In this document: positions 24,917 to 33,921 of the stretch, piece by piece
Position numbering within the stretch: the stretch's first letter is position 1
Layout: each line of letters starts with the position of its first letter
Source: Arenibacterium halophilum
Lineage (GTDB): Bacteria > Pseudomonadota > Alphaproteobacteria > Rhodobacterales > Rhodobacteraceae
Direction of reading: 5' to 3'
Assembly: GCF_005938225.1 (NCBI RefSeq)
Contig: NZ_VCPC01000003.1
Location: 248,001 to 312,000, forward strand
Length of the DNA stretch: 64,000 nt
Notes under the pieces: generated by a model
The model's database searches: none
Seen by the model: only the letters and a program-made list of their open reading frames with translations
Told to the model about the DNA's origin: nothing
Position numbers and translations under genes: made by a program

Positions 24917-26452
24917 ATGACCAACCTAGCCGCCGCCGCCGCAGAAATCTTCACCCCGCTGACGCTGGCCTATATCGTGCTGGGCGTGCTGATCGGCTAT
25001 GTCGTCGGCGCGCTGCCGGGCATGAACCGGACCACCGCGATTGCCGTGGCGCTGCCGTTCACCTTTGCCATGTCGCCCGCAGCCGCGCTGTCGTTCCTGA
25101 TTGGCATCAACAAGGGTGGCGCCGCCGGGTCGGCGGTGTCCGCGATCCTGCTGAACGTCCCCGGAGAGCCATCGTCGGTCGTCACCACCTACGACGGCTA
25201 TCCGATGACGCAACAGGGCAAGGCGCAGAAGGCGCTGAAGGTCGCGCTGATCGCCTCGGTCGCGGGGGATGTCCTGGCGACCATCGCGCTGATCGCTTTG
25301 GCGCGGCCCATTGCGCGCTTTGCCATCGGGCTGGGTCCGATCGAACTGGCCTCGATCCTGATCTTTTCCATCACCTTCATCGCTGCCGTATCGGGTGAAA
25401 GTTTCTTCAAGGCGCTGATCGCCGGGTTCCTTGGGCTGCTGCTGTCGGCGCCGGGGATCGACGCGGAAACCGGCTTGCCCCGGCTGACCTTCGGGCTGCT
25501 GCAGCTGTATGACGGAATACCGCTGCTGGCGGTGGCCATCGGCACGCTGGCGATGTCGGAAATCCTTGTGCAGGTCGATCAGGGCTGGCGTGGCGGCTAC
25601 GCCAAGCGGCCCGCGCGGGTCGATACCGGCAACAAGGGCGATACGCATCTTAGCGGGGCCGAGCTGAAACAGGTGACGCCCGCCATCCTCAAAGGCTCGC
25701 TTGTGGGCAGTGCGGTGGGGCTGTTGCCGGGGCTGGGGGCGACGCTGGCGTCTTTTCTTTCGTACACATGGGTGCGGCAATCCTCGCCCCGCAAGGACGA
25801 GTTCGGCAAGGGCGCGCCGGAAGGCGTGGCCGCCTCGGAATCCGCCGATAACGCCACGGTTCCGGCCTCGCTGATCCCGGTCTTTGCCATTGGCGTGCCG
25901 GGCAGCCTGTCGACCGCGCTGCTGATGGGCGCCTTCATGATGCACGGGCTGACGCCGGGGCCGTTCCTGTTTCGCGAAAGCGGCGAGGTAGTGTTTTCCA
26001 TCTACCTCGGGATGCTGCTGGCCTCGGCCGCGCTGCTGATGGTGGGGATGTTCGGGCAGCGCCTGTTTTCGATGGCGGTGCTGGTGCGGCCCACGATCAT
26101 CATGCCGGTGATCGTGTTCCTGTGCATCACCGGCGCCTACATGGAAGGCGGCGGCATGTTCGGCGTCTACCTGATGCTGATCTTCGGCGCGGTTGGGTAT
26201 TTCATGAAAAAACTCGACTATTCCTTCGTCACCTTTGTCGTCGGCTACGTGCTTGGCCCGATGGCCGAGCTAACGATCCGCCAGTCCCTGATCCTGTCCG
26301 ACGGTGACCCGGCGGTGCTGCTGGATCACCCCATTGCCATTCTCTTTCTGCTGCTGGCTGCCTTTTCGATCTGGCGGTTCAGCATCGCGGGCGTGCGGTC
26401 TTCGCGCGGACCCGACCAACAGTCGATCGAAGCCAAGGGAGGAAACAACTGA
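24917..26452 (+). CDS. Tripartite tricarboxylate transporter permease (TctA family)
   Basis: 511 residues, about 12 membrane segments. Family signatures include GYVVGALPGMNRTTAIAVAL near residue 30, NKGGAAGSAVSAILLNVPGE and SESADNATVPASLIPVFAIG. It forms the large channel subunit that takes up a carboxylate delivered by the periplasmic TctC-type protein, driven by ion gradient. The last base of its stop codon is the first base of the next start (TGATG). Confidence 0.92.
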   Translation: MTNLAAAAAEIFTPLTLAYIVLGVLIGYVVGALPGMNRTTAIAVALPFTFAMSPAAALSFLIGINKGGAAGSAVSAILLNVPGEPSSVVTTYDGYPMTQQGKAQKALKVALIASVAGDVLATIALIALARPIARFAIGLGPIELASILIFSITFIAAVSGESFFKALIAGFLGLLLSAPGIDAETGLPRLTFGLLQLYDGIPLLAVAIGTLAMSEILVQVDQGWRGGYAKRPARVDTGNKGDTHLSGAELKQVTPAILKGSLVGSAVGLLPGLGATLASFLSYTWVRQSSPRKDEFGKGAPEGVAASESADNATVPASLIPVFAIGVPGSLSTALLMGAFMMHGLTPGPFLFRESGEVVFSIYLGMLLASAALLMVGMFGQRLFSMAVLVRPTIIMPVIVFLCITGAYMEGGGMFGVYLMLIFGAVGYFMKKLDYSFVTFVVGYVLGPMAELTIRQSLILSDGDPAVLLDHPIAILFLLLAAFSIWRFSIAGVRSSRGPDQQSIEAKGGNN

Positions 26453-27423
26453 TGAAAAGACGTACGTTTACCACATTCGCCGCTGCCGCGCTGAGTGCGC
26501 TGGGGCTGACCGCTGCGGCGCAGGCCGAGGATTGGCCGACCAAGGCGGTCACCGTCGTCGTCGCCTATCCGGCGGGTGGCGGCACCGATTCCGCGATCCG
26601 CGCGATGACGGATATTGTCAGCCAGGAACTGGGCCAGCCGGTGCTGGTGCAGAACGTTGGCGGTGCCGGCGGCGGCGTGGCGGCCAGCCAGGTCGCGCGT
26701 GAGGAGGCCGACGGCTATACGCTGCTGGCGACGAATTCCACGTCGATCACGCTGGCACCGCTGGTACAGAAGGCGCTGTATGACATGGACAGCTTCGACC
26801 ATGTGGCCATCCTGGGCGATTTCCAGAACGCAATCTTCACCGGCCCGAACCAGCCCTACAACTCGCTGGACGAGCTGATCGAAAACGTCAAATCCGAAGG
26901 CCGTCCGATGACCTACGCCAGCCAGCTGGCGATTGACCGGCTGCTGATGCACTACATCGCCAAGGAGCGCGGGGTCGAGCTGCGCCCGGTGCCGGTGAAC
27001 GGCGGGTCGGGCGCGGTGCAGGCCGTGCTGGCGGGCGATGTCGATGTGGCCTTCTCGGGCGGGTCGTGGCGCCCCATCGTGGCAGCGGGCGATGCCAAGG
27101 CGCTGTTCGCGGCCTCCTTCGACAAGCTGAAAGTCGCACCGGAACTGACCTCGATGAAAGACATGGGATTCCCCTTTGGCGTGACCAGCCGGATTTCGCT
27201 GCACGCCCCGGCGGGCGTTCCCGCCGAGCGGCTTGAGAAACTGTCGGCGGCGTTTGAAAAGGCGGTGAATGGCGAACTGGCCCAGACCGTTGGCGAAAAG
27301 CGATCGATGGACATGACCTATCGCGGCTACGGAACGGCGGGCGAGGTCATGCAGAAAGAGCGCGAGACCTACGAGAGCATTCTCGACAATGTCGGGCGCG
27401 AGACGCTGACCGGCAAGAACTAA
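26452..27423 (+). CDS. Tripartite tricarboxylate transporter substrate-binding protein (TctC/Bug family)
   Basis: 323 residues. A signal peptide ends near AAQAED (residue 25). The mature start has WPTKAVTVVVAYPAGGGTDS, the Bug-family phosphate-like loop that binds a carboxylate, then LGQPVLVQNVGGAGG and the late MTYRGYGTAGE. It would capture a di- or tricarboxylate or related acid. It ends the TctBAC operon and is followed by a strong terminator. Confidence 0.92.
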   Translation: MKRRTFTTFAAAALSALGLTAAAQAEDWPTKAVTVVVAYPAGGGTDSAIRAMTDIVSQELGQPVLVQNVGGAGGGVAASQVAREEADGYTLLATNSTSITLAPLVQKALYDMDSFDHVAILGDFQNAIFTGPNQPYNSLDELIENVKSEGRPMTYASQLAIDRLLMHYIAKERGVELRPVPVNGGSGAVQAVLAGDVDVAFSGGSWRPIVAAGDAKALFAASFDKLKVAPELTSMKDMGFPFGVTSRISLHAPAGVPAERLEKLSAAFEKAVNGELAQTVGEKRSMDMTYRGYGTAGEVMQKERETYESILDNVGRETLTGKN

Positions 27424-27445
27424 GCCGCAGCGGCATCAAAACACA

Positions 27446-27479
27446 GCCCCGTCCGGTGCCCCGGGCGGGGCTTTTCTTT
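27446..27479 (+). terminator. Rho-independent terminator after tctBAC-like operon
   Basis: 11-bp stem GCCCCGTCCGG / CCGGGCGGGGC (one G-T wobble) with a TGCC loop, followed by TTTTCTTT. It sits between the convergent transporter operon and the kinase/GTPase cluster and may also serve as a boundary for the opposite strand. Confidence 0.88.
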
Positions 27480-27485
27480 CTTGGA

Positions 27486-28274
27486 TCAGGTGTTGCGCTG
27501 CCAGTGGGCAATGGCGGCCATGCCTTCCGCTTCGGGCATCACGGCGGCGAGTCCGGCGCCGCCCTGCGCGGCAAGGATCAGCAGTTGCCCATCGCCCAGC
27601 GGCAAGGCCAGACCATCGGTGCGCGGGCTGCCAAAGCGGCGGTTGTCCGGGCCGTTCTTATCGCGCCGGCGAAATCCGTCGGCCGCGCGGGCCAGTGTTT
27701 CTGTCCACTCGGACGCGCCCGCGAAGGCCAGCGGCGCCTGACCCGTGGGCCAGCGACAGGTTGCCAGCGCATCGCGGTCAATCGTTTCGGCCAGACGCGC
27801 AAGGCCGGCCGAACCGGCCGCCCGGCCCGATTCTGGTAGATCGACCGACAGGGCCAGCCGCAGCTGCGCCACAGAGCAGGCGGTTTCGGGGCTGGGTGTC
27901 GCCACGGCGCGGCGGCGCACCACCATCGACATCGCCCCGGGCTGTGCCGCAAGCGACGCCAGCGCATCGGCCAGCACCCGCACCATCACCGAAGGGTCGG
28001 CGCGCAGGGCCCCGCGCCGCGCCAGTTCCAGCCGCACCAGACGCCGCTGGGAAATCGTCAGCCGCGCCACGGGGGTCCGATCGATGCACAGATCAACGCA
28101 ACGTGGCAGCACGGTTTCGTCGATTTCGCGCAGTACCGCCAACAGCCGCGCGGATGGTGCATCGGGCAGGGCGCGCCGCTCTGCCGCCAGTTGTCCGGGG
28201 GTGGCCGCCAGGCGCAGCAGACGCTGTGACAGCGACGAGACCGGTTTGGGTTTCTGGGCGCGCTGGATCATCAT
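27486..28274 (-). CDS. Unrecognised protein, last gene of kinase/dynamin cluster
   Basis: 262 residues from ATG 28274, overlapping the previous stop as ATGATGA. Rich in Ala, Arg and Leu; no signal peptide, membrane segment or catalytic motif is visible. The middle carries RLTISQRRLVRLELARRG. The last 50 residues (TDGLALPLGDGQLLILAAQG and on) look like alternating strands and could be a second roadblock-like half, but that is a guess. Position at the end of an eight-gene tightly packed run implies a role with the GTPases and kinase. Confidence 0.65.
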   Translation of the reverse strand: MMIQRAQKPKPVSSLSQRLLRLAATPGQLAAERRALPDAPSARLLAVLREIDETVLPRCVDLCIDRTPVARLTISQRRLVRLELARRGALRADPSVMVRVLADALASLAAQPGAMSMVVRRRAVATPSPETACSVAQLRLALSVDLPESGRAAGSAGLARLAETIDRDALATCRWPTGQAPLAFAGASEWTETLARAADGFRRRDKNGPDNRRFGSPRTDGLALPLGDGQLLILAAQGGAGLAAVMPEAEGMAAIAHWQRNT

Positions 28275-28639
28275 GCGGCCTCGGCGATACGGCGGGCGCT
28301 GTCGTGAAGCGCGTGGGTCATTGGCGCGATATCCAGGCCGGGCGCGCAATCAGCACAGACCACGTCATCAGACCCGGCATCGTGGCGGGCAAAGAACCGG
28401 GTGCCCGATTCTGAAAAGGTGATCGCCAGCGTTTCGCTGCTATCATCAATCAGCCCGCTTAGCGCAAAGGCCCGGGCGGCTTCGGCCGCAATAGCGTCCA
28501 GCGTTTCGCGCGGACAGGGGCCCTCGGCGCTCCACGTCAGCACCAGCCGCGCGCGCAAGTCGCCAAAGGCGGTCATGCGGCAGTCGGGCGTCGCGAGGCG
28601 GAGCCGGTCGAGTTCGTCAGAGATCGAGGTGAGGGGCAT
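28271..28639 (-). CDS. Small protein, probable roadblock/LC7-like fold
   Basis: 122 residues. The order of predicted elements (N-terminal helix with ISDELDRLRLA, strands around CRMTAFGD and RLVLTWSA, long helix PRETLDAIAAEAARAFALSG, strands ETLAITFSESGTRFFARHD, final helix) follows the roadblock/LC7 layout. Roadblock proteins such as MglB act as partners or GAPs of small GTPases, which fits the neighbouring GTPase genes. Assignment rests on pattern only. It lies 18 nt after the shorter dynamin-like gene and overlaps the next gene. Confidence 0.6.
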   Translation of the reverse strand: MPLTSISDELDRLRLATPDCRMTAFGDLRARLVLTWSAEGPCPRETLDAIAAEAARAFALSGLIDDSSETLAITFSESGTRFFARHDAGSDDVVCADCAPGLDIAPMTHALHDSARRIAEAA

Positions 28640-28657
28640 TCTTGGTCTTGCTCGGGT

Positions 28658-29536
28658 CTAGGTGCCAGAAGGCACAGGCATCAGGTGCAGACGTGCGCCG
28701 GGGTCCGGGCGCGGACGGGGCGAACGGGCGCCCGATTGAACCCGGCGCGGAACAACACCGGGGGCCATGTCAGCCGCGGGCTCGACTTTGGCGGCGGTGT
28801 CTTCAACAGGTGCGTCTTCTGATTCGGGTCGTGCACCGCCATTCACCAGCAGGTCGACCAGATGTTCTGTAAAGGCGGCGGTGCCGCTTTCCTGCCAGGC
28901 CTCGGCATCCTCGCCCGCGTCCAGTGCCATCAACAGCGACACGGGATAGACCGCGCTGAACGCGCCGTTGATTTCGCGGGCGACGCGGCGCTGCACGCGC
29001 ACCCGGTCGCGGGGGGTGCGCAGCTTGTCGATCTGGGTAATCAGCAGCAGATTCGCGCCGCTGCTGGACGGGGCCAGCTGCTCCCACATTGCCGCTTCGC
29101 TTTGCCGCCATGCCTGAGTGGCATGGGTGCACCAGATCACATGGTCGCGCGGTTCGATCACGTTGTCCCACATATCTGCGGGCATGTTCGGATCAGAGAT
29201 GCCGGGCATATCGACCAGATCGCAGAGTTCCAGCAGATCGCATTGCATCGTCAGGTGAATGGCGCGGGTGTCTTCCAGCGGTACAAGCTCCAGATCGCCG
29301 TCAAGGATGTCGCTGAACGTGCCGTCGAACGCTTCGGCCCGGGCCGAAGGCGCGCCATAGGAAATATGCACGGGGGGCAGCCGTGTCGCCGTTACCCGCA
29401 TTGGCAGGGGCGCGCCTTCCAGCAGGATATTCGACAGCGTACTTTTGCCCGCACTGAATTCGCCCATCAGCACCACGCGGGGTTTCTGCCCAGAGTGAGG
29501 TTCGGCGGATCCGCTTCGTTCTGTGTCGGTCATCAC
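28658..29536 (-). CDS. Short dynamin-like GTPase
   Basis: 292 residues. G1 is GEFSAGKSTLSN near residue 26, matching the dynamin_N consensus; a switch I Thr lies in VTATRLPP, G3 is DMPGISDPN and G4 is TQIDKL. Full dynamins need about 600 residues for bundle and stalk; here the C-terminus after the GTPase domain is short, Pro/Ala/Arg-rich and probably disordered. It may need the longer partner encoded just upstream (overlap ATGA), as in known tandem bacterial dynamin pairs such as IniA/IniC. Confidence 0.82.
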   Translation of the reverse strand: MMTDTERSGSAEPHSGQKPRVVLMGEFSAGKSTLSNILLEGAPLPMRVTATRLPPVHISYGAPSARAEAFDGTFSDILDGDLELVPLEDTRAIHLTMQCDLLELCDLVDMPGISDPNMPADMWDNVIEPRDHVIWCTHATQAWRQSEAAMWEQLAPSSSGANLLLITQIDKLRTPRDRVRVQRRVAREINGAFSAVYPVSLLMALDAGEDAEAWQESGTAAFTEHLVDLLVNGGARPESEDAPVEDTAAKVEPAADMAPGVVPRRVQSGARSPRPRPDPGARLHLMPVPSGT

Positions 29537-31632
29537 TGGCCTGCGTTCGTAGAGGTGTCTTCGCGGCCTTGAAGGGCCAGGGGTTCCAGATCGGCGATCA
29601 GCGCGGCTATGGCCGACTGGCGGTCTTGCTCGTGCCCGTCAAGGAACAGCGTATCGCTTTCGGGGCGCGCGCCGTTGCCCTGCGCGATGTCGTCCAGAAC
29701 GTCGCGCGACTGATCGAGGAAGGATTGCAGCACGTCGATCAGCCGCGCGGTGAATTCGTTCGTGGGCGCGGTCTTGAACTGGGTGATGAAATCGGCGGTT
29801 TCAGCGGCGATCATCGCGTGGAACCGCGCGGCAAAGGCCTTGTACCCACGCGCGCGACGCCACCATGTACGCCACCAGCCATCGTTGAAATCCAACGCAA
29901 TGGTTTGCGCCAATGACACGGGCGGCGCGGCGGCCGGCACCTCGGGCACCGACAGCTGGATGCCTTCGACCGCATCGCCAAAGGCGCGGTAATACAACTC
30001 GGCCACATCGGCGACAGCGTTCTGATAGGCCTCGGCCGCGGCGGTCTGCGCGCGGCTGGTGAACACCGAGTGCGCCGATTTCAGAAGCATCCGCAGGCCC
30101 GTGGGGCTGTATTCCCAGACCGGGCCGTCGCCGTGTTTTTCCAGATGCGCAATCAGCGAATGCGTTGCGCGTTCCAGAAAGTTCTTATGCGCCCGGTCCG
30201 ACCGTTCGTGATGGCTGGCAGCGATGGCGGCAAGCGCGTCGGCCAGATCGTCCAGATGTTCCTGCGACAGGCTGGCCAACTCGCGCCGAATCTCTTCGAT
30301 CGGCTGGTCCGCGCCGCCTGAATCGCCCGCGATACGGACAAGATTGGCGGCCTGCTGGCCGCTCGCGATGGTGACTGCCGCCGCCGCGATCTTGCGCAGC
30401 TTGGGCGCACCCAGCGTATCGACCACCTGTTCGGCAATTGCGCGATTCAGCTGGGGCAGGCCCGACAGTTGCCAGATCATGTCGGGAGCACCCAGATCGT
30501 GATCGCCGGTGGCCAGCTGTGCCTCGGCCCAGTTCATCAGCGCAGCGGCGCTGGCGTCGGTCATGTCATCCACGGTTTCCGACAGCACCCGACCCGCCCA
30601 ATAGGCGCTGCCAAAGATGATCTGCGCGTCTTCGGGGCCATCGTGTTCGGCCAGCGTCGCGCGGATCGAGGCCTCGATCTCGGGCACCTGTTCGCCGGGA
30701 TCCTGCAATTCGTCGATGCGATTCACGAAGATGATGACATCGCGTGCGTTCAGGTTCGACACCAGCCGGATCAGCCCCATGTCGACCGAGGTCAGCGCCT
30801 GATTGGCCGACAGCACCATCACGCAGACACGGCTGTTGCGCACGGCGTTGATGGTCACCTGCTCGCGCATCATGAAGGTGTCGTTGACGCCGGGCGTGTC
30901 ACGGATGCACAGCGGATGCGGCATCGACTGGCAATGCAGGAACAGATCTGCCGAGCGGGTAATATCGGCGAACCGGCCTTGATCGTCTTCTTCCGGGGCG
31001 TCCTCTTCGCTTAGGAAGTCGTCGCCGAGGCAGATGTAACGCTCTAGCAGGTTCTTGTCGAAATAGCCGTATTCGTGTTCCTGCCCCAACAGCAGCTCAA
31101 ACTTGCGCCCCAGACGGCGGCGCGATTTTTCGCGCATCTCTTCGATCTGGGCGCGGATCTTCTCCATCTCGGTGTCGGCCCCGGCGCGATCGGCCAGTTC
31201 GCCCAGACGGCCGCCCTTGCGCAGCAGGCGATCCCATTCCTCTTCGCGCATCAGCTGGAACCGGGCGCCCACATCCTGCCGCTGCCGCCCGGGCATCAGG
31301 TGCAACGAGGTGACAACCGACGTCCAGGGGTTCACATCCGCAGGCAGCAGATCGGACCAGCCCGCCAGCGCGTTCACCAGAGTCGTCTTGCCCGATTTCA
31401 CCTGCCCGACGATGGTGATCGCCGGTTCAAAAGCGGCCAACTCGTCCCGCAGACGGATCACCGAGCGCTGCCCGGTCTCTCCGGCCAGTTGCTCCAGCAG
31501 ATCCAGCGATTTTTCAAGGCTGCGTGCCTGATCTGCCAGCTGCGCCAGCGGTTCAAGCCCGGCGTTCAGGCAGCCCAAAGCGGGGGCAAGCGCAATTCGG
31601 TCGGTTGCGGTGAAGTCATGCGTGATATTCAT
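29533..31632 (-). CDS. Full-length dynamin-like GTPase
   Basis: 699 residues from ATG 31632; GTG at 31674 would add 14 residues. G1 is GQVKSGKTTLVN near residue 60, a switch Thr lies in NPWTSVVT, G3 is DTPGVNDTF and G4 is NRID. Long helical regions on both sides (about 100-170 and 370-560) are right for the bundle and stalk of bacterial dynamins. Near residue 586 is a Trp/Arg-rich patch (GWWRTWWRRARGY), a good candidate for membrane contact in place of a hydrophobic paddle. Likely role: nucleotide-driven assembly on the cytoplasmic membrane. Confidence 0.83.
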   Translation of the reverse strand: MNITHDFTATDRIALAPALGCLNAGLEPLAQLADQARSLEKSLDLLEQLAGETGQRSVIRLRDELAAFEPAITIVGQVKSGKTTLVNALAGWSDLLPADVNPWTSVVTSLHLMPGRQRQDVGARFQLMREEEWDRLLRKGGRLGELADRAGADTEMEKIRAQIEEMREKSRRRLGRKFELLLGQEHEYGYFDKNLLERYICLGDDFLSEEDAPEEDDQGRFADITRSADLFLHCQSMPHPLCIRDTPGVNDTFMMREQVTINAVRNSRVCVMVLSANQALTSVDMGLIRLVSNLNARDVIIFVNRIDELQDPGEQVPEIEASIRATLAEHDGPEDAQIIFGSAYWAGRVLSETVDDMTDASAAALMNWAEAQLATGDHDLGAPDMIWQLSGLPQLNRAIAEQVVDTLGAPKLRKIAAAAVTIASGQQAANLVRIAGDSGGADQPIEEIRRELASLSQEHLDDLADALAAIAASHHERSDRAHKNFLERATHSLIAHLEKHGDGPVWEYSPTGLRMLLKSAHSVFTSRAQTAAAEAYQNAVADVAELYYRAFGDAVEGIQLSVPEVPAAAPPVSLAQTIALDFNDGWWRTWWRRARGYKAFAARFHAMIAAETADFITQFKTAPTNEFTARLIDVLQSFLDQSRDVLDDIAQGNGARPESDTLFLDGHEQDRQSAIAALIADLEPLALQGREDTSTNAGQ

Positions 31633-31774
31633 CTTGCGTCCGGCCCCATCCACCCGCACCGCGCCACCGTTCACCGGCGGTCAATGACGTTCGGGCGTCT
31701 TTGATTCCAATTTTCGATACTCGCCGGGGATTATGGTTAAAGCTGGGCACGACTGCGGCGGTCCGGGGGGCAGG

Positions 31775-32983
31775 TCACACCACCGTCTTTTCCGCCATAT
31801 CCTTTTTCATTTGCAACAGGACGGTAAGCGCATCCTCGGCGGCGGTTTCGCCGCGTTCCAACCGCAGCAGAAGCAACATCTGTTCGCCTTCGTTCGCATC
31901 ATCGCGGAACGCGCGGAACACCGGGTCGGCGCCATCGGTGCCCGCCAGAAGCGCGGCCAGATCTTCAGCAGTCTGGGCACAGCGTTCCAGCACCCTGTCG
32001 GCGCTGTCGTCGTCGCCGGAGGGCGGGCCTTGCATCAGGTCCTCGGCGCAGCCTTGCAGCATGTCGAGCGCCTGCGCCATCACCTGCTGCGACGGTTCCG
32101 ACGCCCTGACGGTTGGCGCCGGTTCAGCCTCGGCTGGCGCGGGGGCCTCTTCGCCCGGGGTAATGTCATAGCGTTCCAGCAGGGCGTGAACATGATCCAC
32201 ATCGGCCCGGCGATCCAGATCGATCTGGTCGTCCAGTCCCTGGCACAGTGCCTCCGCCCCGCTGGCCTGCCAGAGCGAGTCGTTGCGGGCGGAGCCCGCC
32301 GATTGCGCGGCGATGGCCTGCCGCGTGGCAATGGGAAACAGGCTCAGAAACTCTTCGGCGACGACCGGGGCCAACGCCTCGATCCGCGAGGTGAGCGTGC
32401 CCTGCATGTGCAGCCGGTCGGCCATTGTCAGGGCAAGAAAACCGTGATCCTTTAGGCGGTCTGGCACCGCCGACCACAGGGCGCGTTCGCGATCGTCAAA
32501 CCGAGACGAACACCAGATCGCGATATCGGTGCGCAGCGCCATCCATTCCAGAAGGTCGCGCTGGGCCTCGATGGTGTCGGGCAGTTCGATCTCCATGAAA
32601 TGCCGCGCGCGCAAGGTTTTGTGGCGCAGGTGCTGGCGCACGCGCACGGTGCCCGGCGGGATGTCATCTGGCGTGGCGATGCCTTCGACGGTGCGCGTAT
32701 GGCCTTCCTGCCCTTCGATCACCGCGTGCAGGCGCTTGCCGAATACCAGTTCGACAACCGGCACGCCGGCCAGGTCGGGCATCGCGGGCTGGCCAGCCAG
32801 CATGTTGCACAGGCTGGTCTTGCCAGACCCCGGAAAGCCGATGATTGCTATGCGGGCCGGGGTGTTCAACTGCCGCAGCAGCCGCCGCCCGGTGGCTTCG
32901 CCTTCGGCGGGCAGCAACCCGGCCTCGAGCGCGCCGCGCAGGCACGAAGTGATCTGATCGGTATGTGCAATGGCCATGGTCAT
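31775..32983 (-). CDS. P-loop GTPase-like protein with degenerate switch motifs
   Basis: 402 residues. A clear Walker A/G1, GFPGSGKTSLCN, is near residue 48. G3 is altered (ELPDTIEAQ instead of DxPG) and G4 reads TMADRL. About 140 C-terminal residues are acidic and helical, with ERLERGE-type heptads near the end. Nucleotide binding is plausible; hydrolysis is doubtful. It is coupled to the PP2C gene by ATGA and separated by about 140 nt from the long dynamin gene. It could be a regulator, scaffold or phosphorylation target in the cluster. Confidence 0.72.
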   Translation of the reverse strand: MTMAIAHTDQITSCLRGALEAGLLPAEGEATGRRLLRQLNTPARIAIIGFPGSGKTSLCNMLAGQPAMPDLAGVPVVELVFGKRLHAVIEGQEGHTRTVEGIATPDDIPPGTVRVRQHLRHKTLRARHFMEIELPDTIEAQRDLLEWMALRTDIAIWCSSRFDDRERALWSAVPDRLKDHGFLALTMADRLHMQGTLTSRIEALAPVVAEEFLSLFPIATRQAIAAQSAGSARNDSLWQASGAEALCQGLDDQIDLDRRADVDHVHALLERYDITPGEEAPAPAEAEPAPTVRASEPSQQVMAQALDMLQGCAEDLMQGPPSGDDDSADRVLERCAQTAEDLAALLAGTDGADPVFRAFRDDANEGEQMLLLLRLERGETAAEDALTVLLQMKKDMAEKTVV

Positions 32984-33921
32984 TTCCCTTCGCGGGCAGA
33001 AGTCGTGCCAAAGGCAACGCGGCGGTCATTGCCCTGCACGCGCATGAACAACGTGGTTTTACGGCGCGCGGGCTGTGCCGTGGCCGCGCGTGGCATCCGG
33101 GGCGCGGGCTGTGGACCCGACACCTTGATGACGCACAGCGCCGTATTGTCCTGATCGGGATCGTCAAGATCGTGTACGGCCTGCATCAACTGCGCGGCAA
33201 TCTGGTGGCTTGGCGCATCCCTGTAACGGTTCAGCACGGTAGCGATCTGCGCATCGTCCAGAAATTCCAGCCCGTCGCTGGCGGCCAGCACGATATCGCC
33301 GGGGCAAAGCGCAAAAGGCGTGGCACGCAGGTCAACCTCGGGGATTGGCGCGCCGATCAGAACCGAAGTCAGCGCGTCGCGATCCGGCGTGGCCTGTGCC
33401 GCAGCCGCATCCATCGTGCCATCGCGCACCATGGCATCCAGCCGCGCGGCCAGCGTATGGGCGCGGTTCAGCCGGTACAGCCGGTCTTCGCGCATCAGAA
33501 ACAGGGGCGAATCTCCGACCGAAACCCAATACAGCGCGCCATCGCGGATCACGGGCACCAGAAGCGTTGCGCCCATGCCCTGCGTTTCGGGGTGGCAATA
33601 GGCATGGTCGGCAATGTCGGCGTTGGCTTCGTCCATCGCCAGCTGCAACAGGGCGGCCATGTCGGCGCGCGGCGCATCCGGGCCACTGAACGCGGTGCCC
33701 AGATAATCGCGCACGCGGTGCAGCACCAGCGCGCTCGCCACATCCCCGGCTGCGTGCCCGCCCATGCCATCGGCCAGCACGGCAAATCCGGCCGTGCCAT
33801 CACGGCCGAAGTCCGCCACTACAGCATCCTCCTGCGCGTCGCGGCGACCCTGGTCGATGACCGTGGCCGCCTCGACCCGAAGGGAAAGGCCTTCAGCCAG
33901 CATTCCGGCGCACACCGGCAT
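32980..33921 (-). CDS. PP2C-family Ser/Thr protein phosphatase
   Basis: 313 residues from ATG 33921, chosen because GTGGAG lies eight bases upstream; GTG at 33951 is also open. PP2C motifs in order are RRDAQEDA, LADGMGGHAAGDVAS (metal ligand Asp-Gly), GATLLVPV, VSVGDSPLFL, ASDGLEFL and DQDNTALCV. All metal-binding Asp residues look intact. It should reverse phosphorylation by the kinase at 35117-36493. Its 5' end overlaps the FHA gene by 29 nt in another frame. The C-terminal 45 residues are basic and unassigned. Confidence 0.9.
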   Translation of the reverse strand: MPVCAGMLAEGLSLRVEAATVIDQGRRDAQEDAVVADFGRDGTAGFAVLADGMGGHAAGDVASALVLHRVRDYLGTAFSGPDAPRADMAALLQLAMDEANADIADHAYCHPETQGMGATLLVPVIRDGALYWVSVGDSPLFLMREDRLYRLNRAHTLAARLDAMVRDGTMDAAAAQATPDRDALTSVLIGAPIPEVDLRATPFALCPGDIVLAASDGLEFLDDAQIATVLNRYRDAPSHQIAAQLMQAVHDLDDPDQDNTALCVIKVSGPQPAPRMPRAATAQPARRKTTLFMRVQGNDRRVAFGTTSAREGK

